Source: Romanomermis culicivorax (taxonomy: Eukaryota; Nematoda; Enoplea; Mermithida; Mermithidae). Taken from it: a DNA stretch of 64,000 bases. A model generated the notes under the pieces. That model was not told where the DNA came from. It did no database searches and saw only the letters and a list, made by a program, of their open reading frames with translations. The position numbers and the translations under genes were made by a program. Location of the stretch: assembly GCA_963922205.1 (NCBI GenBank), contig CAWUHX010000090.1, positions 744,001 to 808,000 of the forward strand, written 5' to 3'. Below, in pieces: positions 10,643-20,834 of the stretch (position 1 is its first letter; every line of letters starts with the position of its first letter).

Positions 10643-12378
10643 TAGTTTATTAGAAAATGCCCCGATGGGGCAGAAAAAAGGAGAATATACTTGCTTCGAC
10701 AGTTGCCATGGTAGAAAAAGAAGTGGACTAGATTTTTGAGAACTTGGGTCAAAGTTGGGAAAAATTCACTTCCTTTACATTGGATTTTCATTCTTTCTCA
10801 AAAAAATTGTCTATGTCTGTGAAAAAGTATATTCTGCAGCTGAGTGCATCAACACACCTTCCAACCAACCATGTGCATCTCTGAAATTTTTAGGAGGGTA
10901 CAGGCGTGGACCTTGATGTTTTAGCATTTTGTGAGACAAAAAATTCAAAAAAAGGTTGACCAAAAAATTTTTTGCATAACAAATTTTCCAGTTCCAAAAC
11001 CCTTGTGGAAGTTTGTACCCCCATGTCCTCTCTCACACATGTTTGCTTCCAACTGTGTTGAACATTTTTACTGAATTTGGTGTCAACAAAAGGAATCATG
11101 TGGGAAAGTGGCTTATAAAATCCCATTCAGCTTTTTTAGAAAAAGAGCTACAGCACAAAGTCTTTTAAGAACTAAATTGATTGTGCAAGATACGTTTCAT
11201 TCACTCATTTTATATGAAATATCGCATAGAATTCACTCCGTAAGTTCTACCGATTGCAAGCTAGAAACAAATTTATTCTCTTCTATTTGACTATTGAACA
11301 AAATAGCATCATTCACAGTTTTTGAGAGCATCATTCACAGATTTAAACTGAAATTTGCAGAAAAAGCGCTTTTTGCGGGATTGCAAATGGGAAGCAATTT
11401 CACCCATCTTTGTCGCTCCAATCTTGCTTTCAAAAAAGTCGTACTGTTGCCGTGGGAGTGCGAGTAGAGTCCGGGAGAACCGGGTACGTGATTTCGCGCA
11501 CACTCCTGATATAGGCAGGCCTAAATCAGGTGCGTTTTTGTATGCTTTACTCTGTTCTCCCATTTGCAGATCGGTGCCCAATCACTGTAACCAAATTCCA
11601 GTTGCACTAAAGGGGTCTGAGCTCGAGCTCAAGATAATCTCAAACAAAAAAACCACTCAGTTTGATCTCAAGTTCGGTATAATTTTAATGTCATCCAGTT
11701 CATAATGAGCTCAATGTCGAGATTATCCTCAGCTTGAGCTGTTGGGTTGCACTAAAATTTTCGCATAATTTTCTCATCTCTAAAGCAAATAAATATAAAA
11801 ATTTCTGCAATTCCCAAACCCGAACTTAAACCTCAGTTTTAGTTAATCCTGAAGTGAGTATGATTTGTGCATTGGAAGAAAATAATTTGGACATTGTGAA
11901 TAGCTCAAACTCAAGATCATCAATTTAATCCCGATGTTGAAATTATCTTCATGTTGGGTTAGTGCAACGAACCTCAGGTTCCTTTGTAGTTCTGAAAATG
12001 ACTATAATATACCTCCCTCACTATTTCTCGGCTAGTGTGAAAGGCAGGAGTTTTGAATTGGTCGGGAGTTAGAATGCTATCGGTTTACCATTTCTTTACA
12101 CTTGAAGTCAGGTGCATATAATTTTCATATAGGAAAAGTTTACTGTAGTTGATGCCAGTTGAAGGACAAAATGCACGTGCTGCAGAATATACTTTTTCAC
12201 AGACATAGACAATTTTTTTGAGAAAGAATGAAAATCCAATGTAAAGGAAGTGAATTTTTCCCAACTTTGACCCAAGTTCTCAAAAATCTAGTCCACTTCT
12301 TTTTCTACCATGGCAACTGTCGAAGCAAGTATATTCTCCTTTTTTCTGCCCCATCGGGGCATTTTCTAATAAACTAGT
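10643..12378. mobile_element. Right lobe, TIR element with internal insertion
   Basis: Same ends as the left lobe. It is longer because about 11290-11980 contains extra material, including a segment bounded by CAGTTGCACTAAA (near 11599) and GGGTTAGTGCAAC (near 11960) that looks like a small TIR element. A diverged part of that insert is also seen in the left lobe at 7609-7720. Confidence 0.55.
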
Positions 12379-14705
12379 AATAAATAATGTGCGTAAGCGG
12401 CCGCTTTTTTCCAAAATTGAATATAGCAATTAGAACTATTAATTGAAAAATAGACTGTTGACTTATGGTGCAATATCGCCTACCTCCGGATTTCTTCTGA
12501 CTTTTTACACGTTTCAAGGCTCATTTAAAAATGAACAGAGTATCATCAGATGTTCACTAGACTAATTAGCAGGTGACAACGTAAAGCAATTCGAATTTAT
12601 ACGGCTACAAAAAAAACTTTCGCAAATTGAATGAAGAGTCTCTGAGCACTCATTCTCCATTGAACTGCTTTTAAGTCATATTTATGAGAAGATCAAGCGA
12701 AAATACACCAAATTAATTTTTAAAGGGCCTGTCGTAGTTGTGGACCCCTCAAACAGCTAGAGGACTTCCAATCCATTAGCCTACAGATTTCTTTGCATTC
12801 CGAGACTAATTTGGAAATAAATGGACTGTAGTAGATGCGGCGATTGTTTTTTCTGCTGCCGTCGAACATCCAGAAAAAACTGACTGGCGTGTTTTTGAGC
12901 AAGCATCATCATAATGGTTCCCCCACTCATTACCTTCCTGACAGACTGAATTCCAAACTTCGATTTTGAGACCCACGTCATCCTTAATTGGGAAATCCTT
13001 CTGTTTCTAACGCATTTTATCTTGTTTGCATTGTTGTTAGATCAGACTTTTTTGACTCAAAATCCGAAAGTATGCTCATTAGTAGGCCAGCAGCTCAATC
13101 AATCCGCTCAGAAAGATAAAAAAGGGTGTCATTCTCACGGTGGGTCCTCAAAGCTTCTCATGTCATTTATAGGAGGCAGAAGTAGGCCACATTTGGCTCC
13201 TCAAGATAGCCTGAAACGTAATTGTCTGACTATGAATCTGTAGAATATTTTTTGCTATGATGGCATGCCTTATTTTGCCCTTTTAAGGTTACTTAGGCTA
13301 ATACTAAAATCCCAGTGAGCTATCAAACGTTGTTTCTTTGTGTCCTCTATTTGTGCCTGATGTTCATAGACGTTGATCGAGAAGGCTCGGCACGGTATGA
13401 TTTGTTCCTTCTCAAACTTGTTTTTTAGATAGATTTTTCGGATTATTTTAAATTCCGGGTAGGGGATGAATTTGTATAAAATCTTTAAGAAATCAATGTA
13501 TAGTCAATTTTTCTCCTAAACGCCATTCAATTTGAAATAATCGATGCAGCGGTATGAGTTTTGATAAATCTCTATAATCTCGAAATCATTGAAAATAATG
13601 ATCATCAAAGGGTCTATATCATGGAGGAAAGATTTATTGAATACAGTCAATTAGCCTTCCATAATTCTTGATAAAGGTTTAGCTGCGACCTCGCTGCATC
13701 GATCATTTTAAAATGAATGGAGTACAGTGGTGCACCATGAGCCGTACTCTTTAAACCATTGCTTCTTGATGTCAATTTTTAATTTATTTCTTCGAAGTTT
13801 TTGATCAACAGTGCACCTTAACAGCAATGGTATGGCATATATAGTTAAGCTACAACCTAAACTGCAGCTCAGCTGGAGCTTAAGTTTCTTTGATGAAATC
13901 GATCCCAGGAATAAAAGTGATAAAGGAAATCTTGGTATCATAAAATGGTGCATATTTCTTTACGCGGTGACGTTCATTTAAAAAAGGAATATTAGTAGCC
14001 CTTGGGCGTCAACTGACCAGGAAAACATTTCATACAATGCCTTTCAAAAAGACGTGACAATGCGCAGGTTTCTGTTCCTATCTTTCTAGTACATAACTTT
14101 GACTTGAAATTATCTTGCTGGAAGCCTGATTGAGTCGACTAACTTGTCGTCAGATTATTATAGCACACTTTAATGATAAGCTTGCTACAGTGGCAATACA
14201 GCAAACTCGGAGCTTCAGCACATTCTCGGTCTTAGCTCATGCGACCATTCTGGAAACACGCTCCGGGTCAAACGCCTGTTTTTCTCACACAGTTCATTTT
14301 CCTACCATCTTTTTTAACCGAAATAATCTTGTGCACGATATCCGCACAGTGTGTCTTACGTAAGATTTCCTGGAGTTCTAAAAAATACAAATTATTAATC
14401 CGAGTTTTTTGATAATATGCTATAGGCAGCTCAAAAAACCCTTTTCAGCACTTACTGCTGTTATTAATGATTTTTTATGTAGGTATTATCCACCTCATAG
14501 TCTTTTGGCAAAGGTCTCACTATTGGAGAGAAATGAAGTCAGTGTTCTAGCAGAAGTTAATAAATTAATGATTTTATCAACTGACTATCATGACTATTTT
14601 TTCTTTGCGTGGTGCCAATTCACATTCTACCGTAGAATCTAAGTCTACTTTTTTGACTTTCAAGCTCATAGATTCTTTTCTACAATAATTCTCTAGAATT
14701 AAACC
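12379..14705. other. Intergenic upstream of the GPCR gene
   Basis: No gene is recognised. Frames on the minus strand at 12720-12981 look faintly transposase-like but break repeatedly. A short segment at 13810-13890 (AAGCTACAACC, CTGCAGCTCAGCTGGAGC) resembles the AGCTGCAGCTTAA repeats of 58255-58470. No core promoter of the GPCR could be assigned with confidence. Confidence 0.4.
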
Positions 14706-17700
14706 ATGTGCGAAAACGACAGCCTAATCGCCTACTATTGCGACTCCCTGTACCGTAACGAAAGTTCGGAACTGATGGAAAATTGTTACTTGGAACAATG
14801 TTTCATACCGAAACGCGTTCCTTACGCCCTGTCCGTTCCTCTGACCACCGTTTATACGTTCATTTTCGGATTTGGATTGGTCGGAAATTTTTTGACATCG
14901 ATCGCCATATTGTTTAGCAAAGACTTATTAGCCACCACGACGGCGAAATATTTGCTAAATTTGGCTATTGCCGATATGATAACTCTGATATCGGGGATAC
15001 CGTTCGAGGTATTATTGTTATGGAATCAATATCCTTGGCTGCTGCCCGATTTCGTTTGCAATTTAAGGTGAGCTGTTCACGGATGTACCCTAGACCCTCC
15101 ATCGGACGCCATCAGAATTGTTCTATTACTATAACTCTTTCGCCAAAGTTTTGATTACTCGATTATTTTCCGGCGATTTTCCGATGAGGAAAAAGAATTT
15201 ATTAGAAGTTTTTGTATCAGTACGAACTACTTCTTGTACTTGACTATCTGCAAATTGTAAAAGCTGGTAGGAAAGACCTGGAAAGAGTTTTAATTATGTG
15301 ATGATTTCTGATCCACCTGAAAATCATAAATATTGATATATTCCGAGAACTGCAAGCTATTGTCCATATATTTTGAAATGAGCATCGAAATGCAAAAATA
15401 TGCAAAGAAATTTGTAGGCAGATCATGACCATGCATCACAGACAAAACTTTCTTTGTCCAAGTTGTGGTCCTAACTGCTACGGTCAATTTGAAAGAAGGG
15501 TTGTATCTCCATTCCCCGACCATCCTTTTCCCCGATCATCCCTTTTCTCCGACCAATGCTTTAAATTCCCGATTCCCCGAGCAATGTGAAGTTTCTCGGA
15601 CGATTCAATCTTTATAATAACCCCATTTCCACGAGCATTGATATTTATGGCACATTTTTTTGTTTAAAATTTCTTAATCAAGAAAGCAATTACATACAGG
15701 GTGTTTCATGAAAAAAGATGTACATAGTTATTTCGTTACCGAGTAAATCAGAATGTAAAATTTTGATAGCTTCAACAAATAACCGTTTACATATCTCCAA
15801 AAAAAGATTTTGAGGAATTAAACCGATTCTTTTCTAAATCGGCTATGGAAGATTATGGTGATTCTAGCTTCCAGTGCCGTAAGTGAATGTCATTTCAGTA
15901 CAGCAGGACATATTACTACAGATTCATGGCGAAGGTTCAGTTGCTGACTTTCTAGAAATGAAAATTTAAAAAAAGTAACCCAGGTTCGACTCCTGGCTAC
16001 ACCCTATTTTTCAGAAGAATCAGTTATTAGAAATACTTTTATGTAGCAACTTCGATTTGCTTTGATTTAGGGCCATGTTTTTTGCATTATCATACATTTT
16101 TATCATTGTGACACATTTTAAAAAAGTGGGTGCGTAAGATTTATTTTTTTGAAAAAGAAAAAAATGATCGGGATTAGCCAAACTCTCCCATTTCAATAAA
16201 TTCGATTTTCGATGTTTGGTAAGAATAAATGTTGCAGAACCATAATCTTCCATTTTTGAGAAGAAATTAAAGAACGAAGACTAAACTAATCCAACATTCT
16301 TTGCTTTATATACCTGCTGTGGGCTTGAAGTTTTGTAAAGCACAGTGGGAAAACATCCGTGGGAAAATAATGTGTAGCTCAGTTTAAATTTTCTTGCAGG
16401 CAAGTTTTTGTAATAAGGCATAATTTTTTCTTACTATTTATAACATTAGTCGGGGAAAAGGGATGGTTGGGGAATAGGGATGGTCGGGAAAAGGAGATTT
16501 TTTGTATTTAATTTTAGCATTAGTCGGGGAAAAGGGATGATCGGGGAAACGGGATGGTCGGGGAAACGGGACGGTCGGGGAAAAGGGATGGTCGGGGAAA
16601 GGGCACACAATCGAAAGAAGGCGCGGCGTACGCGGGTTCAATTTTTCTTTCCAAGAACAATTTTACGAAACCGTAGTACAGTAACAGTACTTTCGATCTT
16701 GTAAACGATTGCATCTCAAAAACAGGGTTTACTTATTGTTTATACCGAGTTAATTTTCCCTTCTGGTAAAGCATTTTTGCAGTAATGAATCACCACAATA
16801 ATAGTCAAGCCGTAGTTTTTGATTTTCACGCAGTAAAAGTGAAAATGGACATCTAAACATGCTTTGACTGACCGAAGTATTGCAAGCCTTTCAAGCAGGC
16901 CGCTTTTAAATACACCGTGAATTTTTCTCAATGTCGGGCAAAATTCGAAAAATGAAAATGTACAGCCTTTTTTATACAAAACCGTCATCGTGCGACTGAG
17001 ATTTTAGGCTCTTGATCCCGAGCGAAACTGAAGCCTTTGCTGACACTTCCGATGATATGATTCATTTTGAATTGATTCTAAACGTGCGTGTGTTTTCAGT
17101 TCTTCTAAGGAATTTTTTGCTTTAGGGCATGCGCACTGGAAACTACTTACTACGTTTCCGCTTTGACTATACTGGCTTTTGCTTTCGAACGATATTTGGC
17201 AATTTGCCACGTACTTTTCATACGAAAAATCGTGTTCTACCAACAACATTTGGACAAATTGCTTATTTCCTGTTGGATTTTGGCCATTTTATCTTCGATT
17301 CCGTATGCCATAAACCACAAAACCGATTATTTAGTGGACAAATGGTTACCGTACCCGGACTACGGGCCATTGAAATCGACCAAGGTTTGCATGCTACCGT
17401 TGATGAACAACGACATGGAAACGTATCAGAAATTGAAATTATTGTTTCACGGTTCGGCTTTCGTCTATTTTCTTTTACCATTTTTCGTCATTTCCGTTTT
17501 ATATTGGCGGATACAGAAAAATTCCAGAAGCCGGATGATGGACGGTCACTCGCGAAGATGGGTGCAGAGACTGAATTCGAACAAAGATGCCAAACCGCAT
17601 AAAAAAGTGTGGAAGATTCTAGGTATTAAAATCGATGTGAACTTGTCTGTTATTGCCGAAAGGCCTGCAGTTTTGCTGAAATCTAAACACGAATTTGCAC

Positions 17701-18759
17701 GAAAAGACGATTGATACAAAAATATTGAAAAATAAGCATATAAAAAATTCGAGATTGGTTGCTGAGTTGATGGATCATCACTGTGCGTCATAAAATTAGA
17801 AGCTGAAAGTTTGATCAAGTTTGGAAAATGTAATGGATTTATGTGCATCGAACAGGTGACTGAGTAAATATACTGATCATAAACAATAAAGGACGAGGGC
17901 TCTGAAACGACCTCCGGTAGATCGGCTTGACAGCTAGTGGAATTCACGGTTTAGAAAAAAATAGTAAAAATTTCAATAATATATTTTCACTATCTTAAAT
18001 CTCCTAAAATACTTTACCGACTTTTACTGTAAATGTAATTACATACAGTTTTTTATAAAATATTTGTTAATCGGAAAATTATAAGAATTAATTCAGAACT
18101 ATTTACGTAACGACTTCAGAACTTCCTGCTCAAATAATTGTTAAAGTTAGCTGAGTACATTAACAAATTTGCACTTCTATGCGACTTTTAGTTCAGCAAA
18201 AAGTCGTGAAAATATAAAACAGGATTTTGAATTTTATTATTCAAGCATTTCGGGAAAAATATACCATATTCACAGGTAGATAGAAGACGCTTTTACTACT
18301 ATTATCTCTGCTACGATCACTACTACTAATATTACTCCTGCACACACTGTATCCTATGAAAAAGTTCCGAAATCGTTCGCTCCCTAGTTCTTTTAATTTA
18401 TGAATATTTCAGGGAATTCAGATTTTAAATTTTCTAGTGTCTGTGGTCGCGGTCTTTTTTACATGCTACGCACCTTTCCAAGCACAACGTTTGATCTTCT
18501 TCTACATCGATGATCCACAACTGTTACCAAAAATCAACGAATATTTGTACATCATATCTGGTAAGGGATTTCCGGTGACAAATTTTCTGCTTCATATACC
18601 ACTGAAATCATATTCATTATAGGAATCCTATTTTACCTCAGTGGCGTCCTCAATCCGTTCTTGTATAATTTGATTTCGCCCAAATATCGACACGCTCTAC
18701 AAGAAATTTTTAGATCAAAAAGTTCATCGATAAAGTTGAATTATGAAACGGCTTTGTAG
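14706..18759 (+). CDS. Neuropeptide-type class A GPCR, four exons
   Basis: A 372-codon seven-transmembrane receptor of the rhodopsin family, most like the neuromedin-U/pyrokinin/CAPA receptor group. Exons are 14706-15067, 17126-17606, 18422-18560 and 18623-18759; phases close exactly and every intron is GT-AG. Exon 1 starts at ATG in AAACCATGT and gives a glycosylatable N-terminus (NESS), TM1 with a GN pair, TM2 with NLAIADM and a W/C extracellular loop 1. Exon 2 begins in TM3, holds ERYLAICH (the D/ERY motif), the TM4 tryptophan and TM5 with LP. Exon 3 is TM6 with FFTCYAPFQAQRL. Exon 4 is TM7 with NPFLYN and a short tail. The usual TM6 toggle tryptophan (CWxP) is tyrosine here. The exon 2 donor (GTGTGG at 17607) is weak and was chosen on phase and alignment; GTGAAC 30 nt downstream is an alternative. 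An AATAAA lies at 18809. Confidence 0.85.
15505..16620. mobile_element. Foldback element F3 in GPCR intron 1
   Basis: The left arm (about 15510-15605) carries units such as CCCCGACCATCCTTTTCC. The right arm (about 16448-16605) carries the inverted unit GGTCGGGGAAAAGGGAT in tandem (17 bp, at least six copies). About 840 bp separate them, with no transposase remnant. The plan matches the F1 and F2 foldbacks but the unit is unrelated. It accounts for about half of this 2 kb intron. Confidence 0.7.
18000..18270. repeat. Dispersed repeat copy (R5)
   Basis: Within GPCR intron 2. It shares ordered blocks with 36965-37175 (AAAATCGTGAAAATCTG-like, TTTTATTATT-AAGCATTTC, AATTGTTAAAG) and with the shorter 28545-28640. 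In the third copy the repeat interrupts a CR1-like ORF, showing that it moved. Confidence 0.5.
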
Positions 18760-18808
18760 ATCATTGTGAAATAATATTGCATACTATGTCTATAAAAATA
18801 TTTCTTAA

Positions 18809-18814
18809 AATAAA
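18809..18814 (+). terminator. Polyadenylation signal AATAAA of the GPCR gene
   Basis: AATAAA 50 nt after the TAG stop of the last GPCR exon, in AT-rich sequence. Position and motif fit, but no cleavage site can be seen. Confidence 0.5.
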
Positions 18815-19541
18815 TGAGATATTTGAGTGATTCGAAGAATAGTGCATATGGAGCAGTTAAAAATTTTAAATATAAAAATTACGTTGGTGCGTGATTTCAG
18901 AACCCGTGTCCAGTCGTATGAAAAAATTAGTCCTGAAGCAATGTCAAGCTCGAATCAATTACGACTTCAATGGAAAATCAATTTTGTCGGTTGTTCATTA
19001 TATTCTTGGCCCAAAACGAACAGCAGAAAAATTTTTGTTGTTATTATGCAGAATACAGTTTTTGAATAATACTGAATTCAGTATTACATACTAACTGAAA
19101 ATTTTCTATGCAAAAGGCCACTGGCTCGGACCGATCGTATCAACCTACTCGACCATGCGGCCAGACGACTCTTCTGAAGGCTTATTTATACTTGCCTTTT
19201 CCGACGGAACGGGATGAAAAATTTTAGATTGTTCCATCAGAATATGAATTGTTTGGTTGTGCTGTTACAGAGATGAACAAGACCTTTATTGATGATTAAT
19301 ATCAAAGAGTTTGATGATAAATTTGCAGACGAACATTGAAATAATATGCTAAATAATGGTTGATTATCATTATGACTATTAATTATTTCTCGACTGTCTT
19401 TCTCTGTAATGTTAAATAATGAAATTGGTAAGCAAAGTACCATTTCGTAATTTTATGTTTTCCTGAACAACACATCATATAATCAGAAATCTATGGAAAA
19501 ACTCAAGTAACAAGAAATTTTTTAAACTCCAAAATCTCATT
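18815..19541. other. Intergenic with MITE fragment
   Basis: No gene. 19163-19215 (TTATTTATACTTGCCTTTTC, CGACGGAACGGGATG) is the terminal fragment of a GGGTCATTTATA MITE. The rest is AT-rich and unassigned. Confidence 0.5.
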
Positions 19542-19782
19542 TATGCTTCCCTTTTACGACGGAACGGGATGGAACACATCGTCAACAGCTTGAAACTCTC
19601 AGTCTGAAAATCCACTTTCAGTCCGAAATGATAACTGCAGTTTTGCAGAAAACGACCCGCTGATAACCTCCAGACGAACCGTACAGAACAAAAATTTTCC
19701 TTTCGTTCGGTTACGTTCCATCAATTTTATTCCGTTTCGTTTCGTTGTCTTCCACCAGAAAAGGCAAATATAAATGACCTGT
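19542..19782 (-). mobile_element. GGGTCATTTATA-family MITE, copy 3
   Basis: Opposite orientation to copies 1 and 2. It contains AACAGCTTGAAACTCTCAG, GAAAATCCACTTTC, GCAGTTTTGCAGAAAACGAC and TTTTCCTTTCGTTCGG, with a right terminus GGCAAATATAAATGACC. It abuts the TGTCACGTG end of Gypsy-1b. Confidence 0.75.
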
Positions 19783-20519
19783 CACGTGCTGATCAAAATT
19801 AGCAACGTCACGTGATTTCTCACGCTGATACTTTATTATTTTGATCATTTGTCATTTTCACGCTTTTCTGTTTCGTTTGTGTTTTGTCACACATTTGTTT
19901 CGGCTACAGTATGCCCCATTAGCATAAGTTTCCTTCGATGGGCACTCCTTGCTCACAGCTATTTCGGGTCACATTACATGCCCTTGTGTCAACAAAGCGA
20001 GCGTGGCTCCTGCTGACGCAAACAAACTTTTGCTAAAAAAAGTGGGAACTTTTGCTAAAAGATGTTCATATGTTTAGCGCAGGCACTAAGTTGGCTCCAA
20101 TGGTAAACGTATTCGAGCTGGGCAAATGACTATGTGCACACAGGCCCTGTTCAGCGGAGAAGGAGCTACGGAATTTGGCCTGAGCATTGTTAACTCCGCC
20201 CTAGTCTTACTGTAGCCGACAAGTGCTTATAATCGCGTGTCGCCCTATGTTATGGCTCATTTCTGGTTTTCAGCATTTTCCCTTGTGCTTTAGCTTTCCC
20301 GTGCATTCTCCTTGTTTCGATTTATTTGCATACTTTTATTGGTACCTGTCATCTTCGAACTGGACCCCTCATCTTTATTGTCAGTGATCCTTCATGTAGA
20401 TTATTGTTTGAATAAAGCCATCTACTGGACACCGTTTTAGCCTTCCTTAGCTGTTCTCCACCCGAAGGTAGCCGATCCTCCCCATCCCACTTTGCCATCC
20501 ACTGTGACCTGTGTTTTAC
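19779..20519 (+). mobile_element. Gypsy-1b 5' end (LTR region), part 1
   Basis: Starts TGTCACGTGCTGATC, like the TGTCACGTGCCGCTC start of the 15 kb Gypsy-1 element. It stays co-linear with the Gypsy-1 terminus through GGCTACAGTA, TTTTGCTAAAAGATGTTCATATG, ACTCCGCCC, ACTGTAGCC and ATTTGCATA. It has a TATAA (about 20228) and an AATAAA (about 20411), as an LTR promoter and poly(A) site would. It is interrupted at 20520 by the MULE; the remainder resumes at 27937. No coding part of this copy remains. Confidence 0.65.
20511..20519. repeat. 9-bp target site duplication of the MULE (left)
   Basis: GTGTTTTAC immediately precedes the left terminus GGTACAGTCC. The identical nonamer follows the right terminus at 27928-27936. 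Nine bases is the duplication length characteristic of the Mutator superfamily. Confidence 0.85.
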
Positions 20520-20529
20520 GGTACAGTCC

Positions 20530-20766
20530 TACTTTGGCGTCCGTCTTAACTTGGCGCCCTTCTTACTTTGGCGTCCATCTTAACTTGGCGCCCGTCTTAA
20601 CTTGGCGCCCAATGTTATAGGCGCCAACATGAGATATTTGTCTAAACTTGGCGCCCGTCTTACCTTGGCGCCTATAACTTGGCGCCCATTGATTTGCCTA
20701 ATCCTTTTCAACATGTATTAACTTGGTGTCCATCTTAACTTGGCGCCCGTTCATGGCGTCTGGTTT
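20530..20766. repeat. Left minisatellite arm of the foldback MULE
   Basis: At least eight degenerate units of ACTTGGCGCC(C)GTCTTA, some with CTTTGGCGTCCGTC. Inverse of the array at 27722-27920. Confidence 0.85.
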
Positions 20767-20834
20767 TGTTTGTTGGTTTTTTAACCTCCTAGAAGATGCT
20801 CTTCAAAGTCAATCCACTAGACAATTGAAGGGGT

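Larger units (their letters stand above)
7002..12378. repeat. Giant imperfect palindrome, 5.4 kb
   Basis: Left half 7002-9200 and right half 9590-12378 are largely reverse complements, with a central loop of about 385 bp. The block ACTAGTTTATTAGAAAATG...GATGGGGCAG occurs four times: + at 7002, - ending at 8106, + at 10643, - ending at 12378. The outer lobes are therefore themselves palindromic, and the central part is a larger palindrome. Segments GTGGGCCTCAACCATGCACG (8122) and its complement (10610-10630) mark the middle arms. The right half carries an extra insertion around 11290-11980. No protein-coding gene is supported. Confidence 0.75.

Noticed and set aside
12720-12981. Minus-strand frames that faintly resemble a mariner/pogo transposase
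   Set aside because: The resemblance needs several frame changes within 200 bp and no catalytic motif could be fixed; no TIRs found around it.
15960-16012. tRNA-like arm AACCCAGGTTCGACTCCTGG with following CTACACCC
   Set aside because: A good T-arm/B box, but no A box, D arm or anticodon arm could be folded upstream and no acceptor stem closes. Possibly a tRNA or SINE fragment.
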